A stretch of 64,000 bases of DNA from JAYKGU01 sp035285585 (lineage in GTDB: Bacteria; Cyanobacteriota; Cyanobacteriia; CAKZMO01): the NCBI GenBank assembly GCA_035285585.1, contig JAYKGU010000234.1, positions 1 to 64,000 on the forward strand, in the 5' to 3' direction. This document shows, one piece after another, positions 1-8,196 of the stretch; within the stretch, counting starts at the first letter, position 1, and each line of letters begins with the position of its first letter. The notes beneath the pieces were generated by a model, which saw only the letters and a program-made list of their open reading frames with translations, made no database searches and was not told the origin of the DNA. Position numbers and translations under genes: made by a program.

Positions 1-166
1 GAGCCAGGATGCGATCGCCCTCTACGAACCCATCAACACGCTCAAGCCGGTCGTTAAGGACATCTGGATTGTAGACGGGCCGGTTGTTCGGATGGCGATG
101 TATCCGTACTGGTCAGGAGGTTCACCCTATTTTCAAACCTGTAGGATGGTCAAGGAGATTCAGTAG
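1..166 (+). pseudogene. DUF4336-like fragment, cut by window edge
   Basis: The frame is open from the left edge to a TAG at 164-166. It reads LYEPINTLKPVVKDIWIVDG and then PVVRMAMYP, which resembles from memory the N-terminus of DUF4336 proteins (unknown function). After RMAMYP the family-like sequence stops and the frame ends within about 25 residues, well short of a full-length member. It also overlaps the end of the leftward response regulator by 17 bases. I read it as a 3'-truncated remnant; a frameshift is possible. The family assignment is by eye only. Confidence 0.35.
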
Positions 167-854
167 TCGCATGGGAAGCGGCATCGCCAGGGGTAATCAG
201 ACCTTTTTGCAAAGCCAGAACAGCGGCTTGAGTGCGATCGCGCACCTCCAGCTTTTGCAGAATGGAGTGGACGTGAACCCGGACGGTTCCCGGAGCAATA
301 TACAACGTATCGGCAATTTCTGAATTACTCTTACCGCTGGCAATGAGGGTGAGAATTTCCTTCTCCCGCTGGGTTAAAGGGTTTTCAGCAATCATGCTGG
401 ATGGAGCTGAGGAACCGGATAGTTGCGATTGAAAGGCAGTTTGAATGGCCTTGGTCGCTGTCGGATCCCACCAGGAGGCTCCTGCCGCAATGGATTGCAC
501 GGCAAGGATCAAAGACTCGGCAGCGACACCTTTCAGGCAGTAGCCCTGGGCCTGGGCTTCAATCAAGCGGTTGATCAAAGCGGGTTGAGAGTGGGATGTC
601 AGCACCAATACGGGCAGTTCAGGGTGCCGTTGTTTGATTTGACCACAGGCTTCTACCCCACCAATACCGGGCAAACCCACGTCGAGAATCACGATATCAA
701 ACGCCTGTTGCCCCACCATTTGAATGGCCGTTTCGCCATCCTCTGCCTCCGCCGCAATTTGCAGGGTGGGTTCCTGCTGCAACCGGGTTGACAGCCCCAG
801 GCGAAACAGCTCGTCATCCTCCACCAGCAGGATTTTGATTGGAAGATTAGCCAT
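150..854 (-). CDS. NarL/LuxR-family response regulator
   Basis: Predicted cytoplasmic two-component transcription factor of 234 aa. The receiver (residues about 6-125) has the acidic pair in LLVEDDE, the phospho-acceptor Asp in VILDVGLPG, the switch Thr/Ser in LTSHS and the Lys in YCLKG. The C-terminal LuxR-type helix-turn-helix (about 160-222) contains LTQREKEILTLIASGKSNSE and TVRVHVHSILQKL. Its start overlaps the end of the upstream kinase gene by 8 bases (ATGGCTAA), so the two are very likely translationally coupled. The pair is divergent from the kdp operon, which suggests but does not prove that it controls potassium uptake in place of KdpE. Confidence 0.93.
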   Translation of the reverse strand: MANLPIKILLVEDDELFRLGLSTRLQQEPTLQIAAEAEDGETAIQMVGQQAFDIVILDVGLPGIGGVEACGQIKQRHPELPVLVLTSHSQPALINRLIEAQAQGYCLKGVAAESLILAVQSIAAGASWWDPTATKAIQTAFQSQLSGSSAPSSMIAENPLTQREKEILTLIASGKSNSEIADTLYIAPGTVRVHVHSILQKLEVRDRTQAAVLALQKGLITPGDAASHATTESP

Positions 855-1980
855 TCAACTTGCCACCTGTTGTTGCTTGGGGTTCATCCACATAGGCCGG
901 TAATCGGAAAGCGAAAATAGCTCCCTGGGGCGATCGCGGTTCTGCCCATATTTTACCGCCGTGGGCTTCCACAATTTGCCGACTGAGGTACAACCCCAAT
1001 CCGGTTCCTTTGGTTTGATGTTCCCCCGACCCTTGGTAGAAGCGCTCAAACAGAAGGGGGACATCTTCCCCACGGATGCCGCGCCCTTCATCCTTCACCT
1101 GCACCTGATAAAATCCCTGGCGCACCGCCATCACCACCTCCACCCGTCCCCCCCGCAGGGAATGGTTGACCGCATTGGCAATTAAATTGGTGAAGACCCG
1201 ATGGATTTGCAAAGCATCGGCCTTGACCCGATAGGTCCGGCGAAACTCGCTGCCCTCCTGGCTGAGGGATAGGTGCACCTGCCGAGAAGATGCAAGGTTG
1301 GTGACATCGGCGATCGCCTCCTCCGCCAAAGTGACCAGATCGATCGGCTGCTTGTCCAGGTGCAGCCCCTCCGCATCGTTGCGGTAGACATCCATCAGCG
1401 TGTTGACCAGCCCCAAAGTCTTCTGGTGGCTGCGGGTCATCACTTCCAGGACTTTGCGTTGGGGTGGGGTAATGACTCCAAACTGCCCGTCCTTCAACGC
1501 CTTGAGAGTCTCCAGGGCACCCAGCAACGGTGTTTTCAGATCGTGGGTCAGGGTTGAAACAAAGTCCTCCCGCATTTGGGCGAGCTGCTCTTGGGCGATG
1601 AGCTGGAGCCGTTGACGGGTGATGGCCTCTTCGTAGCGCTGGATGCGATCGCCCAGCCAGCCCGTCACCACCAGGGCTAAAGCGGTAATCAGGCGGTTAG
1701 CAAAGGCGATCGCCGTGATGGGCGTTTTCCCAGGAACGAATAAATTAAACAGCGTCAGCAGCACCGCCGCTGCGGTAATCGTAAAGGTTGCCTTCCGGCT
1801 CAGCCGACTACTGCTGGCCAACAATACGGCTCCAATATAAAGATAACCAAACACGTAGGGAGGCGGCGTGCTGTAATCCAGCGCAATGACTACCGTGAAC
1901 AAAAGCCCGATTAGCCAGAGAATTTTTTGGCGGGCCTGGGTAAGCGCATTGAGCTGAGATTGGGAAGACACTAAAGACAT
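847..1980 (-). CDS. membrane sensor histidine kinase (HisKA type)
   Basis: A 377-aa sensor kinase. Residues about 17-112 form four or five hydrophobic segments that make the membrane sensor. There is no KdpD, PAS or GAF domain. A short linker leads to a HisKA dimerisation domain with the phospho-acceptor His in LTHDLKTPL, then an HATPase_c domain with N box FTNLIANAVNHS, G1 box DEGRGI and G2 box GTGLGLYLSRQIVEAHGG. All catalytic boxes look intact. It is co-transcribed with the overlapping NarL-type regulator. HisKA kinases usually partner OmpR-type regulators, so the pairing is less common. The kdp operon starts 317 bases away on the other strand, so stress or K+ sensing is a plausible but inferred input. 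Confidence 0.92.
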   Translation of the reverse strand: MSLVSSQSQLNALTQARQKILWLIGLLFTVVIALDYSTPPPYVFGYLYIGAVLLASSSRLSRKATFTITAAAVLLTLFNLFVPGKTPITAIAFANRLITALALVVTGWLGDRIQRYEEAITRQRLQLIAQEQLAQMREDFVSTLTHDLKTPLLGALETLKALKDGQFGVITPPQRKVLEVMTRSHQKTLGLVNTLMDVYRNDAEGLHLDKQPIDLVTLAEEAIADVTNLASSRQVHLSLSQEGSEFRRTYRVKADALQIHRVFTNLIANAVNHSLRGGRVEVVMAVRQGFYQVQVKDEGRGIRGEDVPLLFERFYQGSGEHQTKGTGLGLYLSRQIVEAHGGKIWAEPRSPQGAIFAFRLPAYVDEPQATTGGKLNG

Positions 1981-2297
1981 AGAAATTAGCTTTGATAACG
2001 ATCAATAGCAGGTTAAATAGGCGGTTTATCACTACTTCATGTCACCTATTTTAAGGGGGAGAATCGGGTAGAGCCGTCAAAATATACCACCTGATATAGG
2101 TGTTCATAAGTGAGCCTAAACTCTTGGAGGAAGGACGTTTAGCCAGGTCGTTATAAGTTGAGGCTAAACTCGCCTCTATATCTTTTCCTTTTGAGAAACT
2201 GCGGTAAGAATAGGGGTAGTGTTTGACAGAGAAACGTTGCGAGGAGACCGGACAGCTTAGTTAACTTCAGACATTTCTTAAACAATCAGCGTCCATC
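1981..2297. promoter_or_regulatory. divergent promoter region, kinase versus kdp operon
   Basis: A gene-free 317-base stretch between the leftward two-component pair and the rightward kdp genes must hold both promoters. Two imperfect direct repeats are visible: ATAAGTGAGCCTAAACTC at 2106-2123 and ATAAGTTGAGGCTAAACTC at 2153-2171. They could be an operator. A TTGACA hexamer lies at 2222-2227, but I see no convincing -10 at the right distance. No regulator can be assigned from sequence alone. Confidence 0.4.
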
Positions 2298-2537
2298 ATG
2301 AAACCGTCTATTGCAACTCACCAAATTTATTTCAACAGTGCTTATTTAGGCTCTCAGTTGAGTAGTCTTCAGCTTCCTGAGCAGTGCTACCTGCTTGGAT
2401 TGGTTCGTGAAGATCGGGTTTACACCCTGGCTGATAATCCGGAAATTGCGGAGCAGGACTGGCTAATTGCCGTTGCCCTCAGCGAGTCTTTGCTCCCAGA
2501 ACTTGAGCTGTATTTGAAACAAACAAAAGCCCAGTAA
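2298..2537 (+). CDS. small RCK_C (TrkA-C)-like protein heading the kdp operon
   Basis: A 79-aa protein ending 16 bases before kdpA. Residues about 20-75 run LSSLQLPEQCYLLGLVREDR, then a turn, then EQDWLIAVALSESLLPEL. This is the beta-alpha-beta spacing of an RCK_C/TrkA-C domain, in which a Leu-Pro-rich first strand is followed by a charged turn and a GD-like strand. RCK_C domains are small cytoplasmic ligand-binding modules on K+ transporters, and some bind cyclic di-AMP. Family membership is inferred from pattern only. The position right before kdpA fits a regulatory accessory of K+ uptake. There is no signal peptide or membrane segment. Confidence 0.65.
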   Translation: MKPSIATHQIYFNSAYLGSQLSSLQLPEQCYLLGLVREDRVYTLADNPEIAEQDWLIAVALSESLLPELELYLKQTKAQ

Positions 2538-2553
2538 TACCATACCATTCATC

Positions 2554-4263
2554 ATGTTTGAAGGATTTCTGCAAATTATCATTGCGCTGCTCATTCTGTT
2601 AATAGCAGCACCCTTTCTCGGGAAGTACATGGCGCGAGTATTTATGGGACAGAGAACCCTCCTCGACCCCATTGCCCGACCCGTAGAACGCCTCCTGTTT
2701 GCCTCTGGAGGCTTCTCCAATCAACCATCCATGACGGGGAGTCAGTACGTTAGAGCGGTTCTAATCAGCAACCTGGTGATGGGAATTTTGGTGTTTGCCA
2801 TCTTCATGTTGCAGGGTTTGTTACCGCTAAATCCAACAAATTTAGATGCCCCCAGTTGGGATTTGGCCTTGCACACTGCCATCTCTTTTGTGACCAATAC
2901 CAACCAGCAGCACTACTCTGGCGAAACCACCTACAGCTACTTTGCTCAAGTGGGAGCGCTGGGCTTTCTGATGTTTACTTCGGCGGCGACGGGGCTGGCG
3001 GTGGCGATCGCCTTCATCCGAGGTTTAACAGGCAACCCCCTGGGCAACTTTTATGTTGATCTGACGCTTTCAATTACGCGCATCCTGTTGCCGATTTCGG
3101 TGGTGGGGGCGATCGCTCTACTCATTGCTGGGGTTCCCGAAACCTTTGCTGGGCCTGCCGTCGCCAACACTTTGGAAGGCGCAACCCAGTACATCGCCCG
3201 TGGTCCCGTAGCCCACTTTGAAATCATCAAGGAACTGGGCGAAAACGGCGGCGGCTTCTTTGGCATCAACTCCGCCCACCCCTACGAAAACCCCAACAAC
3301 TTCACCAACCTGTTGGAAACCTTGATTATGGTAGTGATCCCGGCAGGGCTGATTTTGACCTACGGCATCATGGCTGGCAAACCCCGCCAGGGCTGGCTGA
3401 TCTTCGGCATGGTGTTTGTCTTTTACGCCATCATGACTGGCATCACCGCCTACGGAGAGTACGTTGGCAACCCCCTGGTAAACGACATCCTCGGCAATCA
3501 AGCCCCCAACCTGGAAGGCAAGGAAGTCCGCTTTGGCTGGGCCATGACGGCCCTGTGGGCAGTCACCACCACGGGCACCATGTGCGGCGCAGTCAATGGC
3601 ATGCACGACTCCCTCATGCCCACGGGCGGCTTTGCCACCCTTTCGGATCTGTTTCTGCAAATCATTTGGGGTGGTCAGGGCACCGGCACCGCTTACCTGT
3701 TTGTGTTTCTCATCCTTACCGTCTTTCTCACCGGGCTGATGGTAGGGCGTACGCCAGAGTTTTTCAGCCGCAAAATCGAGAAGCGGGAAATCGTCCTGGC
3801 CAGCATCATTCTGCTGGTTCACCCCATCGCCATTCTGATTCCGGGCGCAATTACCCTGGCCTTCCCTGAAACCGTTGGTGCCCCCGATGTCACCACCCTG
3901 GCGGGCATCACCAACCCCGGCTACCACGGCATTTCCCAGGTGATTTACGAGTACGCCTCCGCCGCCGCCAACAACGGTTCCGGCTTTGAAGGCTTGGCCG
4001 ACGGCACCCTTTGGTGGAACCTCAGCACTAGCTTCTCCCTACTGCTGGGCCGCTACGTGCCCATTGCTGCCCTGATCTACCTGGCCGACAGCATGGCCCA
4101 CAAGCAGCCCGTTCCCGAAACTACCGGCACCCTTTACACCGATACTCCCCTGTTTACGGGCATCACCGCTGGCGTCATTATCATCCTTGGCGCTCTAACT
4201 TTCCTGCCGGTGTTGGCATTAGGTCCGGTGGCGGAGGGGTTTGCGATCGCCCGAGGGTTTTAA
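2554..4263 (+). CDS. kdpA: potassium-transporting ATPase subunit KdpA
   Basis: The K+-binding, channel-like membrane subunit of the KdpFABC P-type ATPase for high-affinity potassium uptake. At 569 aa it has the family length, with about ten hydrophobic helices throughout. Family signatures include FVTNTNQQHYSGE, the pore-loop motif NGGGFFGINSAHPYENPN and the later pore segment TTTGTMCGAVNGMHDSLMPTGG. The ATG at 2554 directly follows the small RCK_C-like ORF. Downstream, kdpB is separated by almost 700 bases holding octamer repeats and an opposite-strand gene, which is unusual because kdpA and kdpB are normally adjacent. Confidence 0.98.
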   Translation: MFEGFLQIIIALLILLIAAPFLGKYMARVFMGQRTLLDPIARPVERLLFASGGFSNQPSMTGSQYVRAVLISNLVMGILVFAIFMLQGLLPLNPTNLDAPSWDLALHTAISFVTNTNQQHYSGETTYSYFAQVGALGFLMFTSAATGLAVAIAFIRGLTGNPLGNFYVDLTLSITRILLPISVVGAIALLIAGVPETFAGPAVANTLEGATQYIARGPVAHFEIIKELGENGGGFFGINSAHPYENPNNFTNLLETLIMVVIPAGLILTYGIMAGKPRQGWLIFGMVFVFYAIMTGITAYGEYVGNPLVNDILGNQAPNLEGKEVRFGWAMTALWAVTTTGTMCGAVNGMHDSLMPTGGFATLSDLFLQIIWGGQGTGTAYLFVFLILTVFLTGLMVGRTPEFFSRKIEKREIVLASIILLVHPIAILIPGAITLAFPETVGAPDVTTLAGITNPGYHGISQVIYEYASAAANNGSGFEGLADGTLWWNLSTSFSLLLGRYVPIAALIYLADSMAHKQPVPETTGTLYTDTPLFTGITAGVIIILGALTFLPVLALGPVAEGFAIARGF

Positions 4264-4431
4264 GCGTTAGTGCGTTAGTGCGTTAGTGGGTTGATGCGTT
4301 AGTGAGTTGATGGGTTAAATGCCAAAATGTTGTCTAGATCTCACAAACCTTGTAAACGCCCCAACGCCTCAACGCCCTAACGCCTCAACGCCCCAACGCC
4401 CCAACGCCCCAACGCCCCAACACCCTAACGA
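4264..4431. repeat. octamer tandem repeats downstream of kdpA
   Basis: From 4264 to about 4316 the + strand carries GCGTTAGT octamers and variants (GGGTTGAT, GAGTTGAT). From about 4357 to 4431 the complementary orientation appears as CAACGCCC/CTAACGCC units. The period is 8 bases. The two blocks are therefore inverted relative to each other across a 40-base spacer and could fold into an imperfect hairpin. The array runs into the last codons of the reversed four-helix-bundle gene. This resembles the short tandemly repeated repetitive (STRR) sequences known from filamentous cyanobacteria. Confidence 0.85.
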
Positions 4432-4796
4432 ATCCTCGACTGAAGATAATCCATAAACCGTCTAAGTTGACGACTACACTTATCTACCAAATCAAAAAGC
4501 TTGTCGAATTCAGCTTGACTAATGTGCCCAGCGTCCAGAGCGATATATGCTTGCGATCTCAGTTCCGCAGCTGATGCCTTCGCGATTCCCAAAAAATTGA
4601 TGAACAACTTTTGTGTACGGCTTTCAAACCCTTCCGCGATGTTTGACATGATCGAAACCGCTGCTCGTCGCATCTGATCCTTGAGCCCAAAGTCCCGAGA
4701 AAAAGTCCCTTCGCTTGAAAGCCGATAGACCAGTTTCGTCACCTCCCGCGCCGTCTTCCACGCCTCAAGTTCCTCAAAGCTTTGAATTGTACCCAT
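4425..4796 (-). CDS. four-helix-bundle protein (23S rRNA IVP / S23 family)
   Basis: A 123-aa, all-helical protein of the family first seen inside 23S rRNA intervening sequences (TIGR02436-type). Hallmarks are SFEELEAWKTAREVTKLVY, the central LKDQMRRAAVSIMSNIAEGF and FLGIAKASAAELRSQ. Members form homopentamers of four-helix bundles and their molecular role is unknown. It is encoded opposite to kdp, exactly between kdpA and kdpB, with octamer arrays on both sides. That strongly suggests it came in as part of a small mobile or repeat-borne cassette. No rRNA sequence is seen around it. Confidence 0.9.
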   Translation of the reverse strand: MGTIQSFEELEAWKTAREVTKLVYRLSSEGTFSRDFGLKDQMRRAAVSIMSNIAEGFESRTQKLFINFLGIAKASAAELRSQAYIALDAGHISQAEFDKLFDLVDKCSRQLRRFMDYLQSRIR

Positions 4797-4838
4797 ATAC
4801 CCTTCCCCAAAAGTTCATACTCTAAACTTCCCAAAATT

Positions 4839-4949
4839 CAACCCACCAACCCACCAACCCACCAACCCACCAACCCACCAACCCACTAACGCACTAACGC
4901 ACTAACGCACTAACGCACTAATCTACTAACGCACCAACCCACCAACCCC
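4839..4949. repeat. octamer tandem repeats upstream of kdpB
   Basis: Runs of CAACCCAC followed by TAACGCAC octamers and variants, period 8, lie between the start of the four-helix-bundle gene and kdpB. They are in the same orientation as the right half of the array after kdpA, and the same family recurs after kdpC. They occupy the place where a ribosome-binding site for kdpB would be expected; I see no good one. Confidence 0.85.
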
Positions 4950-4961
4950 AACATCCCCACT

Positions 4962-7067
4962 ATGAAAAAAATGACTTCCTCCACTCATCCCCCGTCCCTT
5001 CGCCAGCCCCGTGGTCCTCGGCGCGATCGCCGCCATACCCCCAAGGCCAACACCTCCGGCATTTACAAACGTGCCTTTCGTCAGGCTTTCGTCAAGCTTA
5101 GCCCCCGCATCATGGTGAAAAATCCGGTGATGTTTGTGGTCTGGGTTGGTACGATTATTACGGCTATCCTGACTATCAATCCGTTCATCTTTGGTTCGGT
5201 GCAGGATGAAGGTCCCCGTTTGTTCAACGGTCTGGTAACGCTGATTCTGTTTTTCACTATCCTGTTTGCCAACTTTGCTGAGGCGGTGGCTGAAGGTCGG
5301 GGGAAAGCCCAGGCCGATGCCCTGCGTTCTACCAAGTCGGAAACCACGGCTCGCAAGCTGAGTGCTGATGGGTCGGTGGAAGAAGTTAGCTCGACCCGTT
5401 TGCAAAGGGGCGATCGCATCCAGGTCATTGCAGGAGACATCATTCCCGCCGATGGGGAAGTGCTGGAAGGGGTTGCTTCAGTGGATGAATCGGCCATCAC
5501 GGGGGAATCGGCTCCGGTGCTGAAGGAGCCTGGGTCTGATGTGGCCAGTTCGGTCACGGGTGGGACTCGTATCCTGTCCGATGAGCTGATCATTCGCGTC
5601 ACCGCTGATCCGGGCAAGGGCTTTCTCGACCGCATGATTTCCCTGGTGGAAGGGGCGGAGCGGAGCAAAACCCCCAATGAAATTGCCCTGACGGTGCTGC
5701 TGGCGGTGTTGACCCTGGTGTTTTTGATTGTCGTCGCAACGATTCCCACCCCCGCCAGCTATATCAACAGCCCGGTGAGCATCACCATTTTGATAGCCTT
5801 ACTGGTGGCGCTGATTCCCACCACTATTGGGGGTTTACTGAGTGCGATCGGCATTGCCGGGATGGATCGGGTGGCCCAATTTAACGTGGTGGCGACCTCC
5901 GGGCGAGCGGTGGAAGCCTGTGGCGACATCAATACTTTGGTGCTTGATAAAACTGGCACCATCACCCTGGGTAATCGTCTGGCGGAGGAGTTCATCCCCC
6001 TCAACGGCTACTCGATGGTGGAGGTCGCCGAAGTCGCCCTGGCCGCCAGCGTGTTTGACACCACTCCCGAGGGCAAGTCCATCATGCGGCTGGCTGAAAA
6101 GCTGGGGGCACAGCTTAACTTTGAGACCCAAAAAGCAGAAGCGGTGGAATTCTCGGCCCGTACCCGCATGAGTGGCACTGACCTCCCCTCTGGAGATGAA
6201 GTGCGCAAAGGGGCGGTGGATGCAATTCGGGGCTTTGTGCGATCGCGCGGCGGACAGGCTCCCGAATCATTGGAAGCAGCCTTCACACGGGTATCGGAAC
6301 TGGGGGGCACGCCTTTGGCCGTTTGCCGCAACGACGAAATCTACGGCGTGATTTATCTCAAAGACATTATCAAACCCGGCATCCATGAGCGCTTTGACCA
6401 ACTGCGGCGCATGGGGGTTCGCACCGTGATGCTGACGGGTGATAACCGCATTACGGCTTCCGTCATTGCCAAAGAAGCCGGAGTGGATGACTTTATTGCC
6501 GAAGCCACGCCCGAAGACAAGATTCAGGTGATTCAGGCTGAGCAGGCCAAAGGCAAGCTGGTGGCGATGACGGGTGACGGCACCAACGACGCTCCCGCCC
6601 TGGCCCAGGCCAATGTTGGACTGGCGATGAACTCCGGCACCCAGGCCGCCAAGGAAGCTGCTAACATGGTGGATCTGGATTCTGACCCCACCAAGCTGAT
6701 CGACCTGGTCACCATCGGTAAGCAGCTTTTGATCACGCGAGGGGCACTGACCACCTTCTCCGTCGCTAATGACATTGCCAAGTATTTCGCCATCATTCCC
6801 GCCATGTTTGCCGCTGCTGGGATTGGTGCCCTCAATATCATGGGTTTGCACAGCCCTCAGTCAGCGGTGCTTTCGGCTTTGATTTACAACGCTTTGATTA
6901 TTCCTGTTCTGATTCCCCTGGCGCTGAAAGGGGTTGAGTTTCGACCCCTAACGGCTAACCAACTACTGCGCCGCAATATTCTGATCTACGGTCTGGGTGG
7001 TGTGGTTGTGCCGTTTATCGCCATCAAGTTGATTGACCTCATTGTCGGTAGTGTAGGTCTCGCATAG
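4962..7067 (+). CDS. kdpB: potassium-transporting P-type ATPase subunit KdpB
   Basis: The catalytic, ATP-hydrolysing subunit of KdpFABC. At 701 aa it matches the family. It has the actuator loop TGESAPV, the phosphorylation motif VLDKTGTITLGNR with its catalytic Asp, the hinge motif MTGDGTNDAPALAQANVGLA, and hydrophobic helices near residues 55-115, 255-300 and 605-695. The N-terminus (residues 1-35) is basic and Pro-rich. The gene lies after the octamer arrays, and the only initiation signal I can see is the ATG itself. It ends 9 bases before the receiver-TPR gene, which has a good AGGAG site. Confidence 0.98.
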   Translation: MKKMTSSTHPPSLRQPRGPRRDRRHTPKANTSGIYKRAFRQAFVKLSPRIMVKNPVMFVVWVGTIITAILTINPFIFGSVQDEGPRLFNGLVTLILFFTILFANFAEAVAEGRGKAQADALRSTKSETTARKLSADGSVEEVSSTRLQRGDRIQVIAGDIIPADGEVLEGVASVDESAITGESAPVLKEPGSDVASSVTGGTRILSDELIIRVTADPGKGFLDRMISLVEGAERSKTPNEIALTVLLAVLTLVFLIVVATIPTPASYINSPVSITILIALLVALIPTTIGGLLSAIGIAGMDRVAQFNVVATSGRAVEACGDINTLVLDKTGTITLGNRLAEEFIPLNGYSMVEVAEVALAASVFDTTPEGKSIMRLAEKLGAQLNFETQKAEAVEFSARTRMSGTDLPSGDEVRKGAVDAIRGFVRSRGGQAPESLEAAFTRVSELGGTPLAVCRNDEIYGVIYLKDIIKPGIHERFDQLRRMGVRTVMLTGDNRITASVIAKEAGVDDFIAEATPEDKIQVIQAEQAKGKLVAMTGDGTNDAPALAQANVGLAMNSGTQAAKEAANMVDLDSDPTKLIDLVTIGKQLLITRGALTTFSVANDIAKYFAIIPAMFAAAGIGALNIMGLHSPQSAVLSALIYNALIIPVLIPLALKGVEFRPLTANQLLRRNILIYGLGGVVVPFIAIKLIDLIVGSVGLA

Positions 7068-7076
7068 GAGATTAGT

Positions 7077-7910
7077 ATGATGACTGTTTCAAGGCTAAAG
7101 TTTCAATCTGGCTTCACAGCCAGGCCAGCTCAAAAGCCCCAGAATAGAGCCGTGACTTCACTCAATTTAACCTCATCTTTGGAAGAGGAAGATAAAAGCA
7201 CTCATTCTGCTCCCACAGCCAATGTTTTGGTCATTCATCATGAGAAATCCACTCGTTTGATGTTGATGCAGCATCTTCAAAAAGGTGGCTACTGCGTTCA
7301 CACCGCAGAGAATTGGGAGGTTGCTTTTCAGTACTTGCAGCAACAGCCCATCGACCTGGTCATTCTGGACCTGGCCGTATCAAGGCGGGAGGAAGGTGGC
7401 CTGTTGAAGCAGTTGCTATTAACCTATCCCGATATCCGGGTTGTGATGATTTGCGATCATTGCAGTCTGGAAGATGCCGTCGATGCCATGAAGCAAGGCG
7501 CGGTGGACTTTATTCAGGAGCCTCACGGGTACTTGCAGCGCCCCTTTGACGCCGAACGGATTCAGTCAGTGGTTGCTGAAGCTCTAGAGCATTCTCTACC
7601 CAGTGTCCGGCATCTGGCAAACTATGATGAGCTGATCATCATGGCGCGGCGGTGCGCTCAACGGCAGGACTTTGACTCAGCCCGTCAGTTTATTGGAGAG
7701 GCTTTGAAGCGATCGCCCCATCGCCCCGAAGGACTGACCCTCCTGGGACAAATCACCGAGTACCTGGGAGATTTCCTGGAAGCCCTCAAACTCTACCGGG
7801 CCGCTCTTGAGCTTGATCCAACCTACCAACCCGCCAGGGAAAACCTGGATAGGGTCGTGTTTGGTCTGAATCGGAAAAAACGACCTCGCTTTGAAACAGA
7901 CACCCAGTGA
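7077..7910 (+). CDS. degenerate receiver domain plus TPR protein in the kdp operon
   Basis: A 277-aa soluble protein starting after TAGGAGATTAGT, a good ribosome-binding site. Residues about 50-170 fold like a response-regulator receiver (VLVIHHEKS, VILDLAVS, AVDAMKQGAVDFIQEP). The acidic pocket is replaced by His-His-Glu and the conserved Lys position is not clearly kept, so normal phosphorylation is doubtful although the Asp of VILDL is present. Residues about 185-260 form two to three TPR helical pairs (DFSARQFIGEALKRSP-like and GDFLEALKLYRAALELDP). A protein-interaction adaptor for Kdp is my inference. In Anabaena an extra gene (kdpG) is reported between kdpB and kdpC; whether this is related needs alignment. 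Confidence 0.75.
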   Translation: MMTVSRLKFQSGFTARPAQKPQNRAVTSLNLTSSLEEEDKSTHSAPTANVLVIHHEKSTRLMLMQHLQKGGYCVHTAENWEVAFQYLQQQPIDLVILDLAVSRREEGGLLKQLLLTYPDIRVVMICDHCSLEDAVDAMKQGAVDFIQEPHGYLQRPFDAERIQSVVAEALEHSLPSVRHLANYDELIIMARRCAQRQDFDSARQFIGEALKRSPHRPEGLTLLGQITEYLGDFLEALKLYRAALELDPTYQPARENLDRVVFGLNRKKRPRFETDTQ

Positions 7911-7942
7911 TGACGCCAAATTCTTAAACGGAGAAATACACG

Positions 7943-8194
7943 ATGAATTGGTTTAGCCCAAAGCTTCTAGAACTTTGCAATTACTGGCTTGACTACCTCC
8001 AGCAGCGCCGCCACCGGGTAGCTTTAGGATTTTTCCTTGCCCTGTGCTTAAACCTGGCGATCGCCCCCGCCCTCCATGCTGCCACTGCCACCCTCAGCCG
8101 GGGTAATGCCTATGCCCTGGGGCTGCTGGGCCTGGTGGTCGTGGGTCTTGCCGTCTACCTGACTGCCGTGATTCTCAAACCGGAGCAATTTTAA
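7943..8194 (+). CDS. kdpF: KdpF-like small membrane subunit with N-terminal extension
   Basis: An 83-aa peptide between the receiver-TPR gene and kdpC. The last 27 residues (YALGLLGLVVVGLAVYLTAV, then ILKPEQF) match the single-helix KdpF subunit, which stabilises the KdpABC complex and ends in a similar short polar tail. Unlike the roughly 30-aa KdpF of enterobacteria, it carries an extra N-terminal part with a basic loop (QQRRHR) and a second hydrophobic helix, ALGFFLALCLNLAIAPALHA. That helix could be a signal peptide cut after HAA. A GGAGA site precedes the ATG. KdpF assignment is by motif and position. Confidence 0.8.
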   Translation: MNWFSPKLLELCNYWLDYLQQRRHRVALGFFLALCLNLAIAPALHAATATLSRGNAYALGLLGLVVVGLAVYLTAVILKPEQF

Positions 8195-8196
8195 CC

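Noticed and set aside
3118..3927. Long minus-strand frame opposite kdpA (269 aa)
   Set aside because: Composition is that of a shadow of the kdpA codons, with no domain and full overlap with a certain gene.
4425..4796. Intervening sequence of a 23S rRNA gene
   Set aside because: The IVP-family protein prompted a look for rRNA, but the flanks are octamer repeats and kdp genes.
4839..4949. CRISPR or minisatellite-coded protein
   Set aside because: Period is 8 bases with no spacers, and no supported gene runs through it.
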